Shown here piece after piece: positions 53,086 to 61,954 of a DNA stretch of 64,000 nucleotides. This DNA is from Erythrobacter sp. HI0063 (GTDB lineage Bacteria > Pseudomonadota > Alphaproteobacteria > Sphingomonadales > Sphingomonadaceae). The notes under the pieces are model-generated. The model was not told where the DNA came from, ran no database searches, and worked only from the letters and a program-made list of their open reading frames with translations. A program made the translations under genes and the position numbers. Where the stretch lies: assembly GCF_001635685.1 (NCBI RefSeq), contig NZ_LWFF01000346.1, positions 1 to 64,000 of the forward strand, read 5' to 3'. How positions within the stretch are numbered: the first letter of the stretch is position 1; the number at the start of each line of letters is the position of its first letter.

Positions 53086-55617
53086 GTGAGCGATCAAGCG
53101 ATCAAGGCGGTCCTGGGGCCGACCAATACCGGCAAGACCCATCTCGCCATCGAGCGGATGTGCGGCCATTCGAGCGGAGCGATCGGCTTTCCGCTGCGGT
53201 TGCTGGCGCGCGAGGTCTATGACCGCGTGCGCGCCATCAAGGGTGACGATCAGGTGGCGCTGATTACCGGCGAACAGCGGATCGAGCCGAAGAACGCCCG
53301 CTATCTGTGCTGCACGGTCGAAGCCATGCCGCGCAGTCTCGACGTCAGTTTCGTCGGGCTGGACGAGGCGCAATTGGGTGCCGATCGCGAGCGCGGCCAT
53401 GTCTTTACCGATCGCCTGCTCAATCTGCGCGGTCGGCAGGAGACGATGCTGCTGGGCGCGGCCACGCTGGAACCGGTGGTGAAGGCGCTGATCCCGAAGG
53501 TCGAGGTCAGCGAGCGGCCACGGTTTTCGACGCTGTCGCATATCGGCCCGCGCAAGCTCTCGCGCCTTCCGCCCAGAAGCGCGGTCGTGGCCTTCAGTGC
53601 CGAGCAGGTTTATGCCGTGGCCGAGATGCTGCGGCGGTTTCGCGGCGGCGCGGCGGTGGTGATGGGCGCGTTGAGCCCGGAGACGCGCAACCGCCAGGTC
53701 GAACTGTTCCAGAATGGCGAGGTCGATTACATCGTCGCCACCGACGCGATCGGCATGGGCCTCAATCTCGACGTCAACCACGTCGCCTTTGCAGGCCTCA
53801 CCAAATTCGACGGGGTAAGGATGCGGCGGCTGTTTCCGGCGGAAATGGCCCAGATCGCCGGGCGTGCCGGTCGCCACCAGCGCGACGGAACTTTCGGCAC
53901 GCTTTCCGGACAAGGCGGCAGAAACGCTGCACCGCCCGAATTCACCGAAGATGAAATCTACGCAATCGAGGAGCATCGCTTCGCGCCTCTGACGCATCTC
54001 TACTGGCGCGAGGCGGAGCCGCGGTTCGACAGTATCGCCACGCTGATCGGCGATCTCGAAAGCCCGCCGCAGCATGCGATGCTGCGCGCCGCGCCCGAAG
54101 CGATCGACCTTGCGACATTGAAGCGACTGGCGGAAGAACCCTTCGCCGCATCGATCCGGGGCGCGGGCCAGGTGCGGCGCTTCTGGGAAGCGTGCTCGCT
54201 GCCCGATTTCCGCGCGCGAGGGCCGGACGTCCATGCCCGCTTCGTCGCGCGGCTGTGGCAGGACTTGCAGGAAGGGTATCTCGGCGCGGATTATGCCGCG
54301 GCGCGGATATCCGAACTCGACAACATGGCGGGCGATATCGATACGCTGCAGGGCCGCATCGCGGCGATTCGCACCTGGGCCTATATCTGCCAGCGACCCG
54401 ATTGGGTGCTGGCACGCGACGAGATGGCCGCGCGCGCCCACGCCGTCGAAGCCAAATTATCGGACGCGCTGCACGGTCGCCTGACCGAGCGCTTCGTCAA
54501 TCGGAGGACTACGATCCTGATGAAATCGCTGGGACAGGATGCATCGGCGCTGCCGATCGAAATAGGCGAGGACGGCGCGGTGAGCGTCGACGGAGAGCAT
54601 CTGGGCCGTGTCGAGGGGCTGCGCTTCACTGTCGATCCGAGCGCACGGCACGAGGACCGGCGCATGCTGCTCGCCGCCGCGGAAAAGGCGCTGCCGCGCC
54701 TGCTCGGCCAGCAGGTCGAGGCGCTGGTCGCAGCCGGTGTCGCGGATCGCGTCGAGCTGGCGAAGGGCGCGATCCGTTGGAACGGGCAGATTCTGGCCAA
54801 TCTCGAAGCGAAAGAGGGGCAGGCACGGCCTTTGCTGGTACCCTCGCGCGAAGTCGCGGCCTTGCCCGAAGCGCCGCGCAAGGCGCTGCTCGCCGCGCTC
54901 GAAACCTGGCTCGATACCGTTCTCGCCCCGCTCGATCCGCTGGAGAAATTGCACCGGGCAGCGAGCGACCCCGAAGCCGGATCGCAGGCGCGCGCGCTCC
55001 TGCTCAATCTCCTCGCCGGGCATGGCTTCGTCACGCGCGAACAGGCGGGGATCGAACACCTGCCCAAGGAAATGCGCCCCTTCCTGCGGCGCATTGGCGT
55101 CACTTTCGGCGCGCTCGACATCTTTGCGCCTGCGCTGCTGAAGCCCGCGCCGCGCCGCCTGTTGAGCGCGATCGGGACCGATCGGCGCTCGCTGGAAGAG
55201 ACGATGCTGCCGGTGGTCGCGGATCGCAAAAAGCTGCCCTCGGGCTATCGCCATGCGGGAAGCCAGGCGATCCGCATCGATCTCGCGGAGAAAATTTTCC
55301 GCGCCGCGCACGAAACGCGCGCCAAGGCGCAAGGGAGCGGCAAGCAGCAGGACAGGCGCAAGAAATTTGTGCTCGATCTGGCGCTGCCGATCTCGATCGG
55401 GCTGGAAGAGGACAATGCCGTCCGCCTGCTCGGCCAGGCAGGGTTCCGCGTCCAGCGCGCTCGCCCTTTGAAGGAAGGCGCGTTCGGTCCGCCACGGCCC
55501 GATCGCTGGGAATGGCGCCCGAAACCGAATGCGGGACGCCGCAAGCAGCAGCGCAACGAACCCATCCGCCCCCGCGAAGGCAGCGCCTTTGCCGCGCTCG
55601 CCGATCTGGTGCGCTAG
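53086..55617 (+). CDS. Suv3-like DEAD/H-box RNA helicase
   Basis: An 843-residue helicase. Walker A GPTNTGKT is at 11-18, FPLRLLAREVYD follows, the DExx box is GLDEAQLGAD, and the second RecA domain has TDAIGMGLNLDVNHVAFAG and QIAGRAGRHQ. This matches the alphaproteobacterial group related to mitochondrial Suv3. The C-terminal ~450 residues include a helical region and a basic end (GRRKQQR). The start is GTG 53086. A small S4-domain gene follows, an order common in Sphingomonadales as far as I know. Confidence 0.93.
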   Translation: MSDQAIKAVLGPTNTGKTHLAIERMCGHSSGAIGFPLRLLAREVYDRVRAIKGDDQVALITGEQRIEPKNARYLCCTVEAMPRSLDVSFVGLDEAQLGADRERGHVFTDRLLNLRGRQETMLLGAATLEPVVKALIPKVEVSERPRFSTLSHIGPRKLSRLPPRSAVVAFSAEQVYAVAEMLRRFRGGAAVVMGALSPETRNRQVELFQNGEVDYIVATDAIGMGLNLDVNHVAFAGLTKFDGVRMRRLFPAEMAQIAGRAGRHQRDGTFGTLSGQGGRNAAPPEFTEDEIYAIEEHRFAPLTHLYWREAEPRFDSIATLIGDLESPPQHAMLRAAPEAIDLATLKRLAEEPFAASIRGAGQVRRFWEACSLPDFRARGPDVHARFVARLWQDLQEGYLGADYAAARISELDNMAGDIDTLQGRIAAIRTWAYICQRPDWVLARDEMAARAHAVEAKLSDALHGRLTERFVNRRTTILMKSLGQDASALPIEIGEDGAVSVDGEHLGRVEGLRFTVDPSARHEDRRMLLAAAEKALPRLLGQQVEALVAAGVADRVELAKGAIRWNGQILANLEAKEGQARPLLVPSREVAALPEAPRKALLAALETWLDTVLAPLDPLEKLHRAASDPEAGSQARALLLNLLAGHGFVTREQAGIEHLPKEMRPFLRRIGVTFGALDIFAPALLKPAPRRLLSAIGTDRRSLEETMLPVVADRKKLPSGYRHAGSQAIRIDLAEKIFRAAHETRAKAQGSGKQQDRRKKFVLDLALPISIGLEEDNAVRLLGQAGFRVQRARPLKEGAFGPPRPDRWEWRPKPNAGRRKQQRNEPIRPREGSAFAALADLVR

Positions 55618-55638
55618 GAATCGCCTCGTTTGAGCGGG

Positions 55639-55941
55639 ATGCGGATAGACCGGCTGCTCTGTCACCTGCGGTTCGTACGCACCCGCAGCCGCGCCACCGC
55701 CCTCGTCGAAAGCGGCCATCTGCGCCGCAACGGGACGCGCGTCGCCCGTGTCAGCCAGCCGGTCGAACCGGGCGACGTGCTGACCGTGCCGCTCGGCAGC
55801 CGGGTCGCGCTGATCGAAATCATCAGCCTGCCGGACCGTCGCGGATCGCCGCGCGAAGCGCAGGCCTGTTACCGGATGCTCGATCCGGCTCTTGACCGCA
55901 AAGCCCAAATCCCCATAGGCCGGGCGTCAGACACACCCTGA
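55639..55941 (+). CDS. S4-domain RNA-binding protein (Hsp15-like)
   Basis: A 100-residue protein whose first ~65 residues are an S4 fold: [32 protein letters not shown] and the [13 protein letters not shown] turn. It resembles heat-shock protein 15 (HslR), which binds stalled 50S subunits carrying nascent chains. ATG 55639 is preferred; TTG 55630 would add three residues. It is 21 bases downstream of the helicase and 14 bases ahead of fdxA. Confidence 0.9.
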   Translation: MRIDRLLCHLRFVRTRSRATALVESGHLRRNGTRVARVSQPVEPGDVLTVPLGSRVALIEIISLPDRRGSPREAQACYRMLDPALDRKAQIPIGRASDTP

Positions 55942-55955
55942 AGGATGGCATTCCC

Positions 55956-56294
55956 ATGACCTACGTCGTCACCGACGCCTGTATCAAATGCAAATACACC
56001 GACTGCGTCGAGGTCTGTCCGGTCGATTGCTTCTATGAAGGCGAGAACATGCTCGTCATCAATCCCAGCGAATGCATCGACTGCGGCGTGTGCGAGCCGG
56101 AATGCCCGGCTGAAGCGATCCTGCCCGATACCGAGGACAATCTGGAAAAGTGGCTGGAGCTGAACACCAAGTTCAGCGCCGAATGGCCCAACATCACGCA
56201 GAAGAAGGATCCGCCCGAGGACGCCGACGAGCACAAGGGCGAAGAGGACAAGTTCGAAGCCTATTTCAGCCCCGAACCCGGCGAAGGCGATTAA
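55956..56294 (+). CDS. fdxA: Ferredoxin FdxA, 7Fe-8S type
   Basis: A 112-residue ferredoxin. The cysteines are C9, C12, C17, C21 and C25, then C40, C43, C46 and C50, the arrangement of Azotobacter-type FdxA with a 3Fe-4S and a 4Fe-4S cluster. The C-terminal ~55 residues are acidic and rather long ([28 protein letters not shown]). ATG 55956 is secure. Its TAA stop (56292-56294) overlaps the apparent first codon of the next gene. Confidence 0.96.
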   Translation: MTYVVTDACIKCKYTDCVEVCPVDCFYEGENMLVINPSECIDCGVCEPECPAEAILPDTEDNLEKWLELNTKFSAEWPNITQKKDPPEDADEHKGEEDKFEAYFSPEPGEGD

Positions 56295-57105
56295 GCCTAT
56301 CCTCCAGCGTTTTATCCAGGATGGTAAGGCGGCCTTCGCAGCCGGCGGTGACGACGAGATCGGCATCGTCGCTGCGGGGATAGCCTTCTATGCGCTCCTG
56401 GCAATCGTGCCGCTGCTGGCGACGGTGGTGCTGGCCTACGGTATCGTTGCCGATCCGGCGACCGTGGCCAAGCACATCTCCGCTCTCGCCCAGACATTGC
56501 CCCAATCCGCCGCCCAGCTGATCGGAGATCAATTGCAGCGGATGACCGAAGGCGAGAACGGCGGAAAGATCCTGAGCCTCCTGCTTGCCGTCGCGCTTTC
56601 GCTGTTCAGCGCGCGCAACGGCGCGAAATCGCTGATGACGGGCCTTGCCATTGCGCTGAATATCGAAGACCGGCGCGGGTTCCTGCGCGCCAATATCGTC
56701 GCGCTCGCACTGACGGCGGGCGCAGTCGTCGGCTTGGCGGTCATGGCCGGTGCCGTTGCGGCGTTGGGACTTCTTCCCGCCAGCGTTTCGGGTATTGTCA
56801 GCCCGCTCGTCGTTTTTCTGGCGGGCATGGGAGGCAGCGCCATGCTGCTCCGCTTCGCCCCTTATGGGCATCCCCTTCCCTGGGCCGCGATCAAGCCCGC
56901 CGCAGCGCTGTTCTCCCTGCTCTGGCTGGTCGCGACGATTGGTTTCGGGATCTATGCCGCCAATTTCGCCAGCTATGGCGCGACTTATGGTTCGCTCGGC
57001 GCGGTGGTGATCCTGCTGACCTGGTTTTACCTCACCGGGTATTTTCTGCTTTTGAGCGCCGAATATGCGGCGGTCCGGGCGAAAGCGGCCGCTTCCGACA
57101 CTTGA
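56290..57105 (+). CDS. YihY/BrkB family membrane protein with a non-standard start
   Basis: A YihY-family protein of ~271 residues with about six membrane segments. The conserved N-terminal part ([28 protein letters not shown]) is fully in frame, but this frame has no ATG, GTG or TTG between a stop at 56161 and GTG 56407, which lies inside that region. The likely start is ATT 56290 overlapping the fdxA stop; GAAGG at 56283-56287 is close upstream. ATC 56299 is another option. GTG 56407 would give 232 residues and remove part of the first helix. A paralogue with a TTG start is at 16473-17507. Confidence 0.75.
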   Translation: MKPILQRFIQDGKAAFAAGGDDEIGIVAAGIAFYALLAIVPLLATVVLAYGIVADPATVAKHISALAQTLPQSAAQLIGDQLQRMTEGENGGKILSLLLAVALSLFSARNGAKSLMTGLAIALNIEDRRGFLRANIVALALTAGAVVGLAVMAGAVAALGLLPASVSGIVSPLVVFLAGMGGSAMLLRFAPYGHPLPWAAIKPAAALFSLLWLVATIGFGIYAANFASYGATYGSLGAVVILLTWFYLTGYFLLLSAEYAAVRAKAAASDT

Positions 57106-57135
57106 TTACACGGACTCGCAATAAAGGCGAGGACG

Positions 57136-57146
57136 TGCTATATAAT
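57136..57146 (+). promoter_or_regulatory. Probable promoter -10 region of carD
   Basis: TGCTATATAAT at 57136-57146 gives a near-perfect -10 (TATAAT at 57141, or an extended TGC-TATATA at 57136). No good -35 hexamer is seen at the usual distance. It would give a leader of about 160 nucleotides before the carD ATG at 57313. Confidence 0.55.
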
Positions 57147-57312
57147 GCAACAACCCCGCCGGTTTGCCGCCGGACGGGCGCATTTGATTGAAAGGGCAGG
57201 TACCCCTCCAAGCATTCCGATCCGGTTTTCGCCCGCGGCCATCGCGCCCGCGGCACGGACCTCTCGTAATGCTGCCCCTCCCAAACCCTGCCCGGGACGA
57301 AAGGATTTGCGC

Positions 57313-57849
57313 ATGGCGAGCAAGGCCGATGATGCCTTCGATGTTGGCGATTACGTTGTCTATCCCAAGCACGGCGTTGGCCGTGTGATCGAACTGCAGA
57401 GCGAGGAAATCGCCGGCATGCAGCTCGATCTCTACGTTCTCCGGTTCGAAAAAGAGCGCATGACGCTGCGCGTTCCGGTCAACAAGGTGGAATCGATCGG
57501 CATGCGCAAGCTGTCGAGCGACAAGACCCTTAAGGAGGCGATGGAAACCCTGAAGGGCAAGCCCAAGGTCAAGCGCACCATGTGGAGCCGCCGCGCCCAG
57601 GAATACGAAGCCAAGATCAACTCTGGCGAAATCGTCCTGATCGCGGAAGTCACGCGCGATCTGTTCCGCCCTGACGACCAGCCCGAACAGAGCTATTCCG
57701 AGCGCCAGATCTTCGAAGCCGCCTCCAGCCGCCTCGCCCGCGAACTGGCCGCGATGGAGAAGACCGACGAGCCGACCGCGCTCGAAAAGATCCTCGACGT
57801 GCTGCGCGAACACGCGCCGCAATATTACGACAACCCCGAAGAGGGTTGA
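57313..57849 (+). CDS. carD: CarD family transcriptional regulator
   Basis: A 178-residue RNA-polymerase-binding factor that stabilises open promoter complexes at rRNA and housekeeping genes. The N-terminal Tudor-like polymerase-interaction domain is clear (FDVGDYVVYPKHGVGRVIELQ, then DLYVLRFEKERMTLRVPVNK), followed by the helical DNA-binding domain (RTMWSRRAQEYEAKINSGE). ATG 57313 has AAAGGA eight bases upstream; the same frame is open back to 57145, but that extension overlaps the promoter. A strong terminator follows. Confidence 0.95.
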   Translation: MASKADDAFDVGDYVVYPKHGVGRVIELQSEEIAGMQLDLYVLRFEKERMTLRVPVNKVESIGMRKLSSDKTLKEAMETLKGKPKVKRTMWSRRAQEYEAKINSGEIVLIAEVTRDLFRPDDQPEQSYSERQIFEAASSRLARELAAMEKTDEPTALEKILDVLREHAPQYYDNPEEG

Positions 57850-57897
57850 TCCGATTTAAAACGGGGCGCTTCGGCGAACCGCTTACGACATTCGACG

Positions 57898-57932
57898 AAG
57901 GGGCCGTTTCCAAGCCGGAAGCGGCCCCTTTC
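57898..57932 (+). terminator. Intrinsic terminator after carD
   Basis: A 14-base stem with one wobble (57898-57911 with 57917-57930), loop AAGCC, then TTC. It lies 48 bases past the carD stop. Confidence 0.82.
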
Positions 57933-57962
57933 GCATGGGCTCGCGCTTGCACGACGCACCAA

Positions 57963-57978
57963 GGTGTATTATTACACC
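57963..57978. promoter_or_regulatory. Inverted repeat in the promoter of the GIN-domain lipoprotein
   Basis: GGTGTA (57963-57968) and TACACC (57973-57978) flank TTAT, making a 16-base operator-like palindrome 36 bases before the start codon. The centre TATTAT could double as a -10 element; TTGCAC at 57947 is a poorly spaced -35 candidate. The regulator is unknown. Confidence 0.45.
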
Positions 57979-58014
57979 AACACGGAACGCCGCTTTGCGC
58001 GAAAGGAAACTTCC

Positions 58015-58815
58015 ATGCTGTACGATCTCGTGAAACGACTGGCTCCCGCCGCCAGCCTCGCCGCTGGTGCGCTGGCGGTTTCCGCGTGCGGCGGCAATAT
58101 CCCCTTGGACGACAGGAACGGCGTGCCTCTCGCCGAACTAGACCGCAGCGGGCCTGCGCCGACGGAATTGGTCCTGGCCGGCCCCGATGGCGTCGAGGTG
58201 GTCGAAGGCGGTGCGCTCGATATCGCCGTGTCGGGCGATCCACGCGCGGTCGAAGCCCTGCGTTTCTCGCTCGAAGACGGATCGCTCGCGATCAGCCGGA
58301 AAAAGGATGCCGATGGCAATATCGGCAGAGCGCAGGTGCGCGTGACCACGCCAAGCCTCACCGCCATCGTCCTCGCCGGATCGGGTACTCTCGATGCGCA
58401 GCGGCTCTCCGGCAAGCCGGAGGTCACGATCGCGGGATCGGGCACGGCGCGTGCGCGCGAGATCGCGGCGGAAACCTTCGACCTGACCATCGCCGGATCG
58501 GGGGAATTCGAAGGCAGCGGCACGGTCGACAAGCTCGATCTCACCATTGCCGGATCGGGATCGGGCCGCATGGCCGATCTTCGGGCGGATCGTGCGGACG
58601 TGACGATCGTCGGTTCGGGCGATGCCGAATTCGCTTCGGACGGAACGGTCGAAGGCAGCGTCATGGGCTCGGGCGCCGTCACCGTGACCGGGAACGCGCA
58701 ATGCGATGTCAGCAAGATGGGATCCGGCAGCGTGACGTGTCGCGGCGGCAATGGCCGCGCCGCTGAACGCGAAACAGCCGGTGACGCGTCCCAAGGGGCC
58801 TCGGGCGCAAATTAA
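58015..58815 (+). CDS. GIN-domain (DUF2807) lipoprotein
   Basis: A 266-residue exported lipoprotein (lipobox VSAC, Cys25) with a DUF2807 'head GIN' domain. From about residue 120 the chain has the word (A/V/M)GSG six times at roughly 20-residue intervals (LAGSGTLDA, IAGSGTARA, IAGSGEFEG, IAGSGSGRM, IVGSGDAEF, VMGSGAVTV), which gives a regular beta-helix. Such proteins are thought to be surface or periplasmic adhesion or structural factors; function is not established. ATG 58015 has GAAAGGAAAC upstream. Confidence 0.87.
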   Translation: MLYDLVKRLAPAASLAAGALAVSACGGNIPLDDRNGVPLAELDRSGPAPTELVLAGPDGVEVVEGGALDIAVSGDPRAVEALRFSLEDGSLAISRKKDADGNIGRAQVRVTTPSLTAIVLAGSGTLDAQRLSGKPEVTIAGSGTARAREIAAETFDLTIAGSGEFEGSGTVDKLDLTIAGSGSGRMADLRADRADVTIVGSGDAEFASDGTVEGSVMGSGAVTVTGNAQCDVSKMGSGSVTCRGGNGRAAERETAGDASQGASGAN

Positions 58816-58864
58816 TCGGCATTTCATAGGATCGGCGTAAGATGGCGCGAAAGGTATCTCCCCC

Positions 58865-59203
58865 ATGCGCCGAATCTCTGTCCTGTTTCCCGCTTCTTCG
58901 CTTCTGATCGCGTCCGTCGCTCTGTCGGGCTGCGTCGGTACGCTGGTCGACGTCGCGACGGCGCCGGTGAAGGTCGTAAGCAAGGGGGTCGACCTTGCCA
59001 CGACAAGCCAGTCCGAACGCGACGAGAAGCGCGGCCGCGAAATCCGCCAGCGCGAAGAGCGCCTCGGCAAGCTCGAGCGCCGCTACGAAGACCGGATGGA
59101 GGATTGCCAGGACGGCGATCGCCGCGCCTGCGCTGAAGCGCGCGATATCTATGCGGAGATGCAATTGCTCATCCGCTCTCTCCCGGTCGAACCGGAACGT
59201 TAG
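58865..59203 (+). CDS. Small lipoprotein of unknown function
   Basis: A 112-residue lipoprotein with lipobox LSGC (Cys23). A short Val/Ala-rich part (TLVDVATAPVKVVSKGVDLATTSQSERDEKRGRE) leads into a strongly charged coiled coil (IRQREERLGKLERRYEDRM) with a cysteine pair in DCQDGDRRACAEA. No family is recognised beyond sphingomonad hypothetical lipoproteins. It follows the GIN lipoprotein by 49 bases and converges with tsaC (4-base overlap). Confidence 0.75.
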   Translation: MRRISVLFPASSLLIASVALSGCVGTLVDVATAPVKVVSKGVDLATTSQSERDEKRGREIRQREERLGKLERRYEDRMEDCQDGDRRACAEARDIYAEMQLLIRSLPVEPER

Positions 59204-60165
59204 TCGGGCGGAGTCGCTGCCCGGCGCAAGCGGTCGTTGATCGCAATTCCGATCCCCTCTTTCGGCACCGGTGCCACCGCTATGCGCGGCTTTTCCGAGC
59301 GCGCCGCTTCGTGCAGGCAGGCGTAGAGGCGCGCAGCAGCCTCGTTCAGATCGCCGCGCGCGGACAAGGTGCAATCGCCTTCAATGCTTCCGAACCCGAT
59401 CGCGAAGTCGTCTGGCGCAACTTCCCGCACGTTAAGGCGCATCGGTTTTCCCGGCGCATAATGGCTGGCGAGCTGGCCGGGCGCTTCGATCCCGCCAGTG
59501 CCCTCGCCAATGGGTAGAGCGCTGTCCCAGTAATGGCGGTGCAATCGGTCGAGATCGACCGGGCCGGGCCGCAATTCCTCCCATTGGCCATCCGCGCGGA
59601 TCGCCAGAATCGTCGATTCGAGGCCCTCAGCGCAAGGGCGCCCATCGTCGAGGATCAGGTCGATCCGCCCATCCAGCGTGGCGGCGACATGCGCGGCGCT
59701 GGTCGGGCTGACGAAACCGCTGCGATTGGCGGAGGGGGCGGCCAGCGGAAACGCGCATTCGGCCAGAAGGGCCTGCATCACCGGATGGTTCGGACTGCGC
59801 AGCGCGACGGTGTCGAGCCCTGCCGTCACTGCCGCGGCCAGCCTAGCATCCGGCTTGCGAGGCACGACAAGAGTAAGCGGCGCGGGCCAGTAAAGGTCGA
59901 CGATGATGCCCGCATCGTGCGGCAATTCGGCATATTCGCGCGCCTGCGCCCCATCGCGCACATGAACGATCAGGGGATTGAAGCTCGGCCGCCCCTTCGC
60001 TTCGTAGATGCGCGCCACCGCCTCGTCGCTATCCGCGCGGGCGGCGAGGCCGTATACGGTCTCCGTCGGCACCGCCACCAGACCGCCATCGCGCAGCACC
60101 TGCGCCGCGCGCGCGATTCCCTCTGCGTTGGCGAGGATCGTTTCCGTAGCGTATTTGCCGCTCAT
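59200..60165 (-). CDS. L-threonylcarbamoyladenylate synthase, Sua5 type
   Basis: A 321-residue enzyme forming threonylcarbamoyl-AMP for the t6A37 modification of tRNA. The YrdC domain is at the N-terminus (GGLVAVPTETVYGLAARADSDEAVARIYEAKGRPSFNPLIVHV; ANRSGFVSPTSAAHV), followed by a Sua5 C-terminal domain (SHYAPGKPMRLNV), which makes it the long form as opposed to the short TsaC. ATG 60165 is secure. It diverges from the acyl-CoA dehydrogenase gene across 48 bases. Confidence 0.95.
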   Translation of the reverse strand: MSGKYATETILANAEGIARAAQVLRDGGLVAVPTETVYGLAARADSDEAVARIYEAKGRPSFNPLIVHVRDGAQAREYAELPHDAGIIVDLYWPAPLTLVVPRKPDARLAAAVTAGLDTVALRSPNHPVMQALLAECAFPLAAPSANRSGFVSPTSAAHVAATLDGRIDLILDDGRPCAEGLESTILAIRADGQWEELRPGPVDLDRLHRHYWDSALPIGEGTGGIEAPGQLASHYAPGKPMRLNVREVAPDDFAIGFGSIEGDCTLSARGDLNEAAARLYACLHEAARSEKPRIAVAPVPKEGIGIAINDRLRRAATPPD

Positions 60166-60213
60166 GCGTTGGCGCTATATCTGTGCTCGCGACAAGCCAA
60201 GAGGACTTTACCC

Positions 60214-61953
60214 GTGACCTATTCGCCCGCCACTCAGGATCAATTGCTCGCCATCCGCGTCAACGCCGGAATAGGGGAGCTTGCGCAGAGCGAACGCTTC
60301 GCCGCGGCCGAGCCAGACATGGTCGAAGCGATCGTGGAAGGCGTCGGCCAGTTCGCCGCCGGGGAATGGGCGCCGCTCAACCGTACGGGCGATCTGGAGG
60401 GCGCGAAGCTCGAAAACGGCGTGGTGCGCCTGCCCGACGGGTTCGAGGAAGCGTACAAGCATTACGTCGAACAGGGATGGAACGCGATTGCATCACCCGG
60501 CGAATTCGGCGGTCAGGGCCTGCCCTTCACGCTCGCCTGCAACGTGCTCGAAAATCTCGGCACGGCGAATATGGCCTTCAATCTGCTTCCGATGCTGAGC
60601 GTCGGCGCGATCGAGGCGCTGGAGCATCACGGGTCGAGCGAGTTGCAACAGAAGTATCTTCCGCAATTGGTCAGCGGGGCATGGTCCGGCACCATGAACC
60701 TGACCGAGCCGCAGGCGGGCTCCGATGTCGGCGCTCTGCGGACCACCGCCCATTCGATCGAGGACGGCGAGCACGCCGGGAAATGGTCGATCAAGGGCCA
60801 GAAGATTTACATTACCTGGGGCGAGCACGAGCTGGCGGAGAATATCATCCACCTCGTCCTGGCACGAACGCCCAACGCGCCCGAAGGCAGCCGCGGCATA
60901 TCGCTGTTCGTCGTGCCGAAGTTCCACGTGAAACCAGATGGATCGCTCGGCAGCCGCAATGATCTGCGCTGCGTCAGCATCGAGCACAAGCTCGGCATCA
61001 ACGCCTCGCCCACCTGCGTCATGAGCTATGGCGACAATGGCGAATGCGTGGGCGAGCTGGTGGGTGCCGAAAATCGCGGGCTCGCGGCGATGTTCACGAT
61101 GATGAACAATGCGCGCATCAATGTCGGCAATCAGGGCGTCCAGATCGGCGAGCGCGCGACGCAGCAGGCGACCGATTACGCTGCCGAGCGCATCCAGTCC
61201 GCGCGCGCAGGCTCGGGGGATAAGGAACCCGTGGCCATTCTCGAACACCCCGATGTGCGCCGCATGATCCTGCGCATGAAGGCGCTGACCGAAGGGATGC
61301 GGGCGCTGCTCTATTACACCGCCGGACAGACCGATCGCGGCACTCTGGGCGACGAAGCGGCCAAGGCGCGCGGCGATATCTGCGTGCCGCTGATCAAGGC
61401 TTGGGGCACCGATGCGGGCACCGAGGTCGCGAGCCTCGGCATCCAGGTCCATGGCGGCATGGGCTATGTCGAAGAGACAGGTGCCGCCCAGCACTGGCGC
61501 GATTCCCGGATCGCTCCGATCTACGAAGGCACGAACGGGATTCAGGCCGCCGATCTGGTGACGCGCAAGCTGGGCCTGGATGGTGGCGAAGCCCTGATCG
61601 GTTTCCTCGAAGGCATCGCGCGCGATTGTTCGGACGAGCCGACCCTGTTTGCGCTTGCCGGCGATTGCGCGGGCGTGGCGCGCTGGATGCGCGAAGAAGC
61701 CTCGCTCGACGATCGTTTGGCGGGGAGCGTTCCTTTCTGCACCATGATGGCAGTGCTCGTCGCCGGATGGCAGCTGGTGAAGCAGCGCGATGCGGTCGCG
61801 CAAGGCGCCGCGCCTGCGCTCGCGGCGACGAAACCCATCACCGTGCGCTTCTTCCTCGAACGGATCGTGCCCGAAGCGGCGGGGCTGAAGGCCAGCGCGA
61901 TTGCGGGCGCGGACCTGCTCTATTCGCTGGAAAGCAGCGCCCTGCTGGCGTGA
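60214..61953 (+). CDS. Acyl-CoA dehydrogenase with C-terminal extension
   Basis: A 579-residue flavoenzyme of the FadE12/DmdC-like long group, oxidising an acyl-CoA. Visible are WNAIASPGEFGGQGLP, the FAD site MNLTEPQAGSDVGALRTTA and ITWGEHE, the FVVPKF strand, NNARINVGNQGVQ, and QVHGGMGYVEETGAAQHWRDSRIAPIYEGTNGIQA. The last ~130 residues form the acyl-CoA dehydrogenase C-terminal domain of this group. The start is GTG 60214 with GAGGA upstream. The substrate is not known. It converges with the sugar dehydrogenase (1-base gap). Confidence 0.93.
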   Translation: MTYSPATQDQLLAIRVNAGIGELAQSERFAAAEPDMVEAIVEGVGQFAAGEWAPLNRTGDLEGAKLENGVVRLPDGFEEAYKHYVEQGWNAIASPGEFGGQGLPFTLACNVLENLGTANMAFNLLPMLSVGAIEALEHHGSSELQQKYLPQLVSGAWSGTMNLTEPQAGSDVGALRTTAHSIEDGEHAGKWSIKGQKIYITWGEHELAENIIHLVLARTPNAPEGSRGISLFVVPKFHVKPDGSLGSRNDLRCVSIEHKLGINASPTCVMSYGDNGECVGELVGAENRGLAAMFTMMNNARINVGNQGVQIGERATQQATDYAAERIQSARAGSGDKEPVAILEHPDVRRMILRMKALTEGMRALLYYTAGQTDRGTLGDEAAKARGDICVPLIKAWGTDAGTEVASLGIQVHGGMGYVEETGAAQHWRDSRIAPIYEGTNGIQAADLVTRKLGLDGGEALIGFLEGIARDCSDEPTLFALAGDCAGVARWMREEASLDDRLAGSVPFCTMMAVLVAGWQLVKQRDAVAQGAAPALAATKPITVRFFLERIVPEAAGLKASAIAGADLLYSLESSALLA

Positions 61954-61954
61954 C

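Noticed and set aside
54192-55895. 567-codon plus-strand frame inside the helicase gene
   Set aside because: Shadow frame with Arg/Ala/Gly composition; the helicase frame carries the motifs and continues to 55617.
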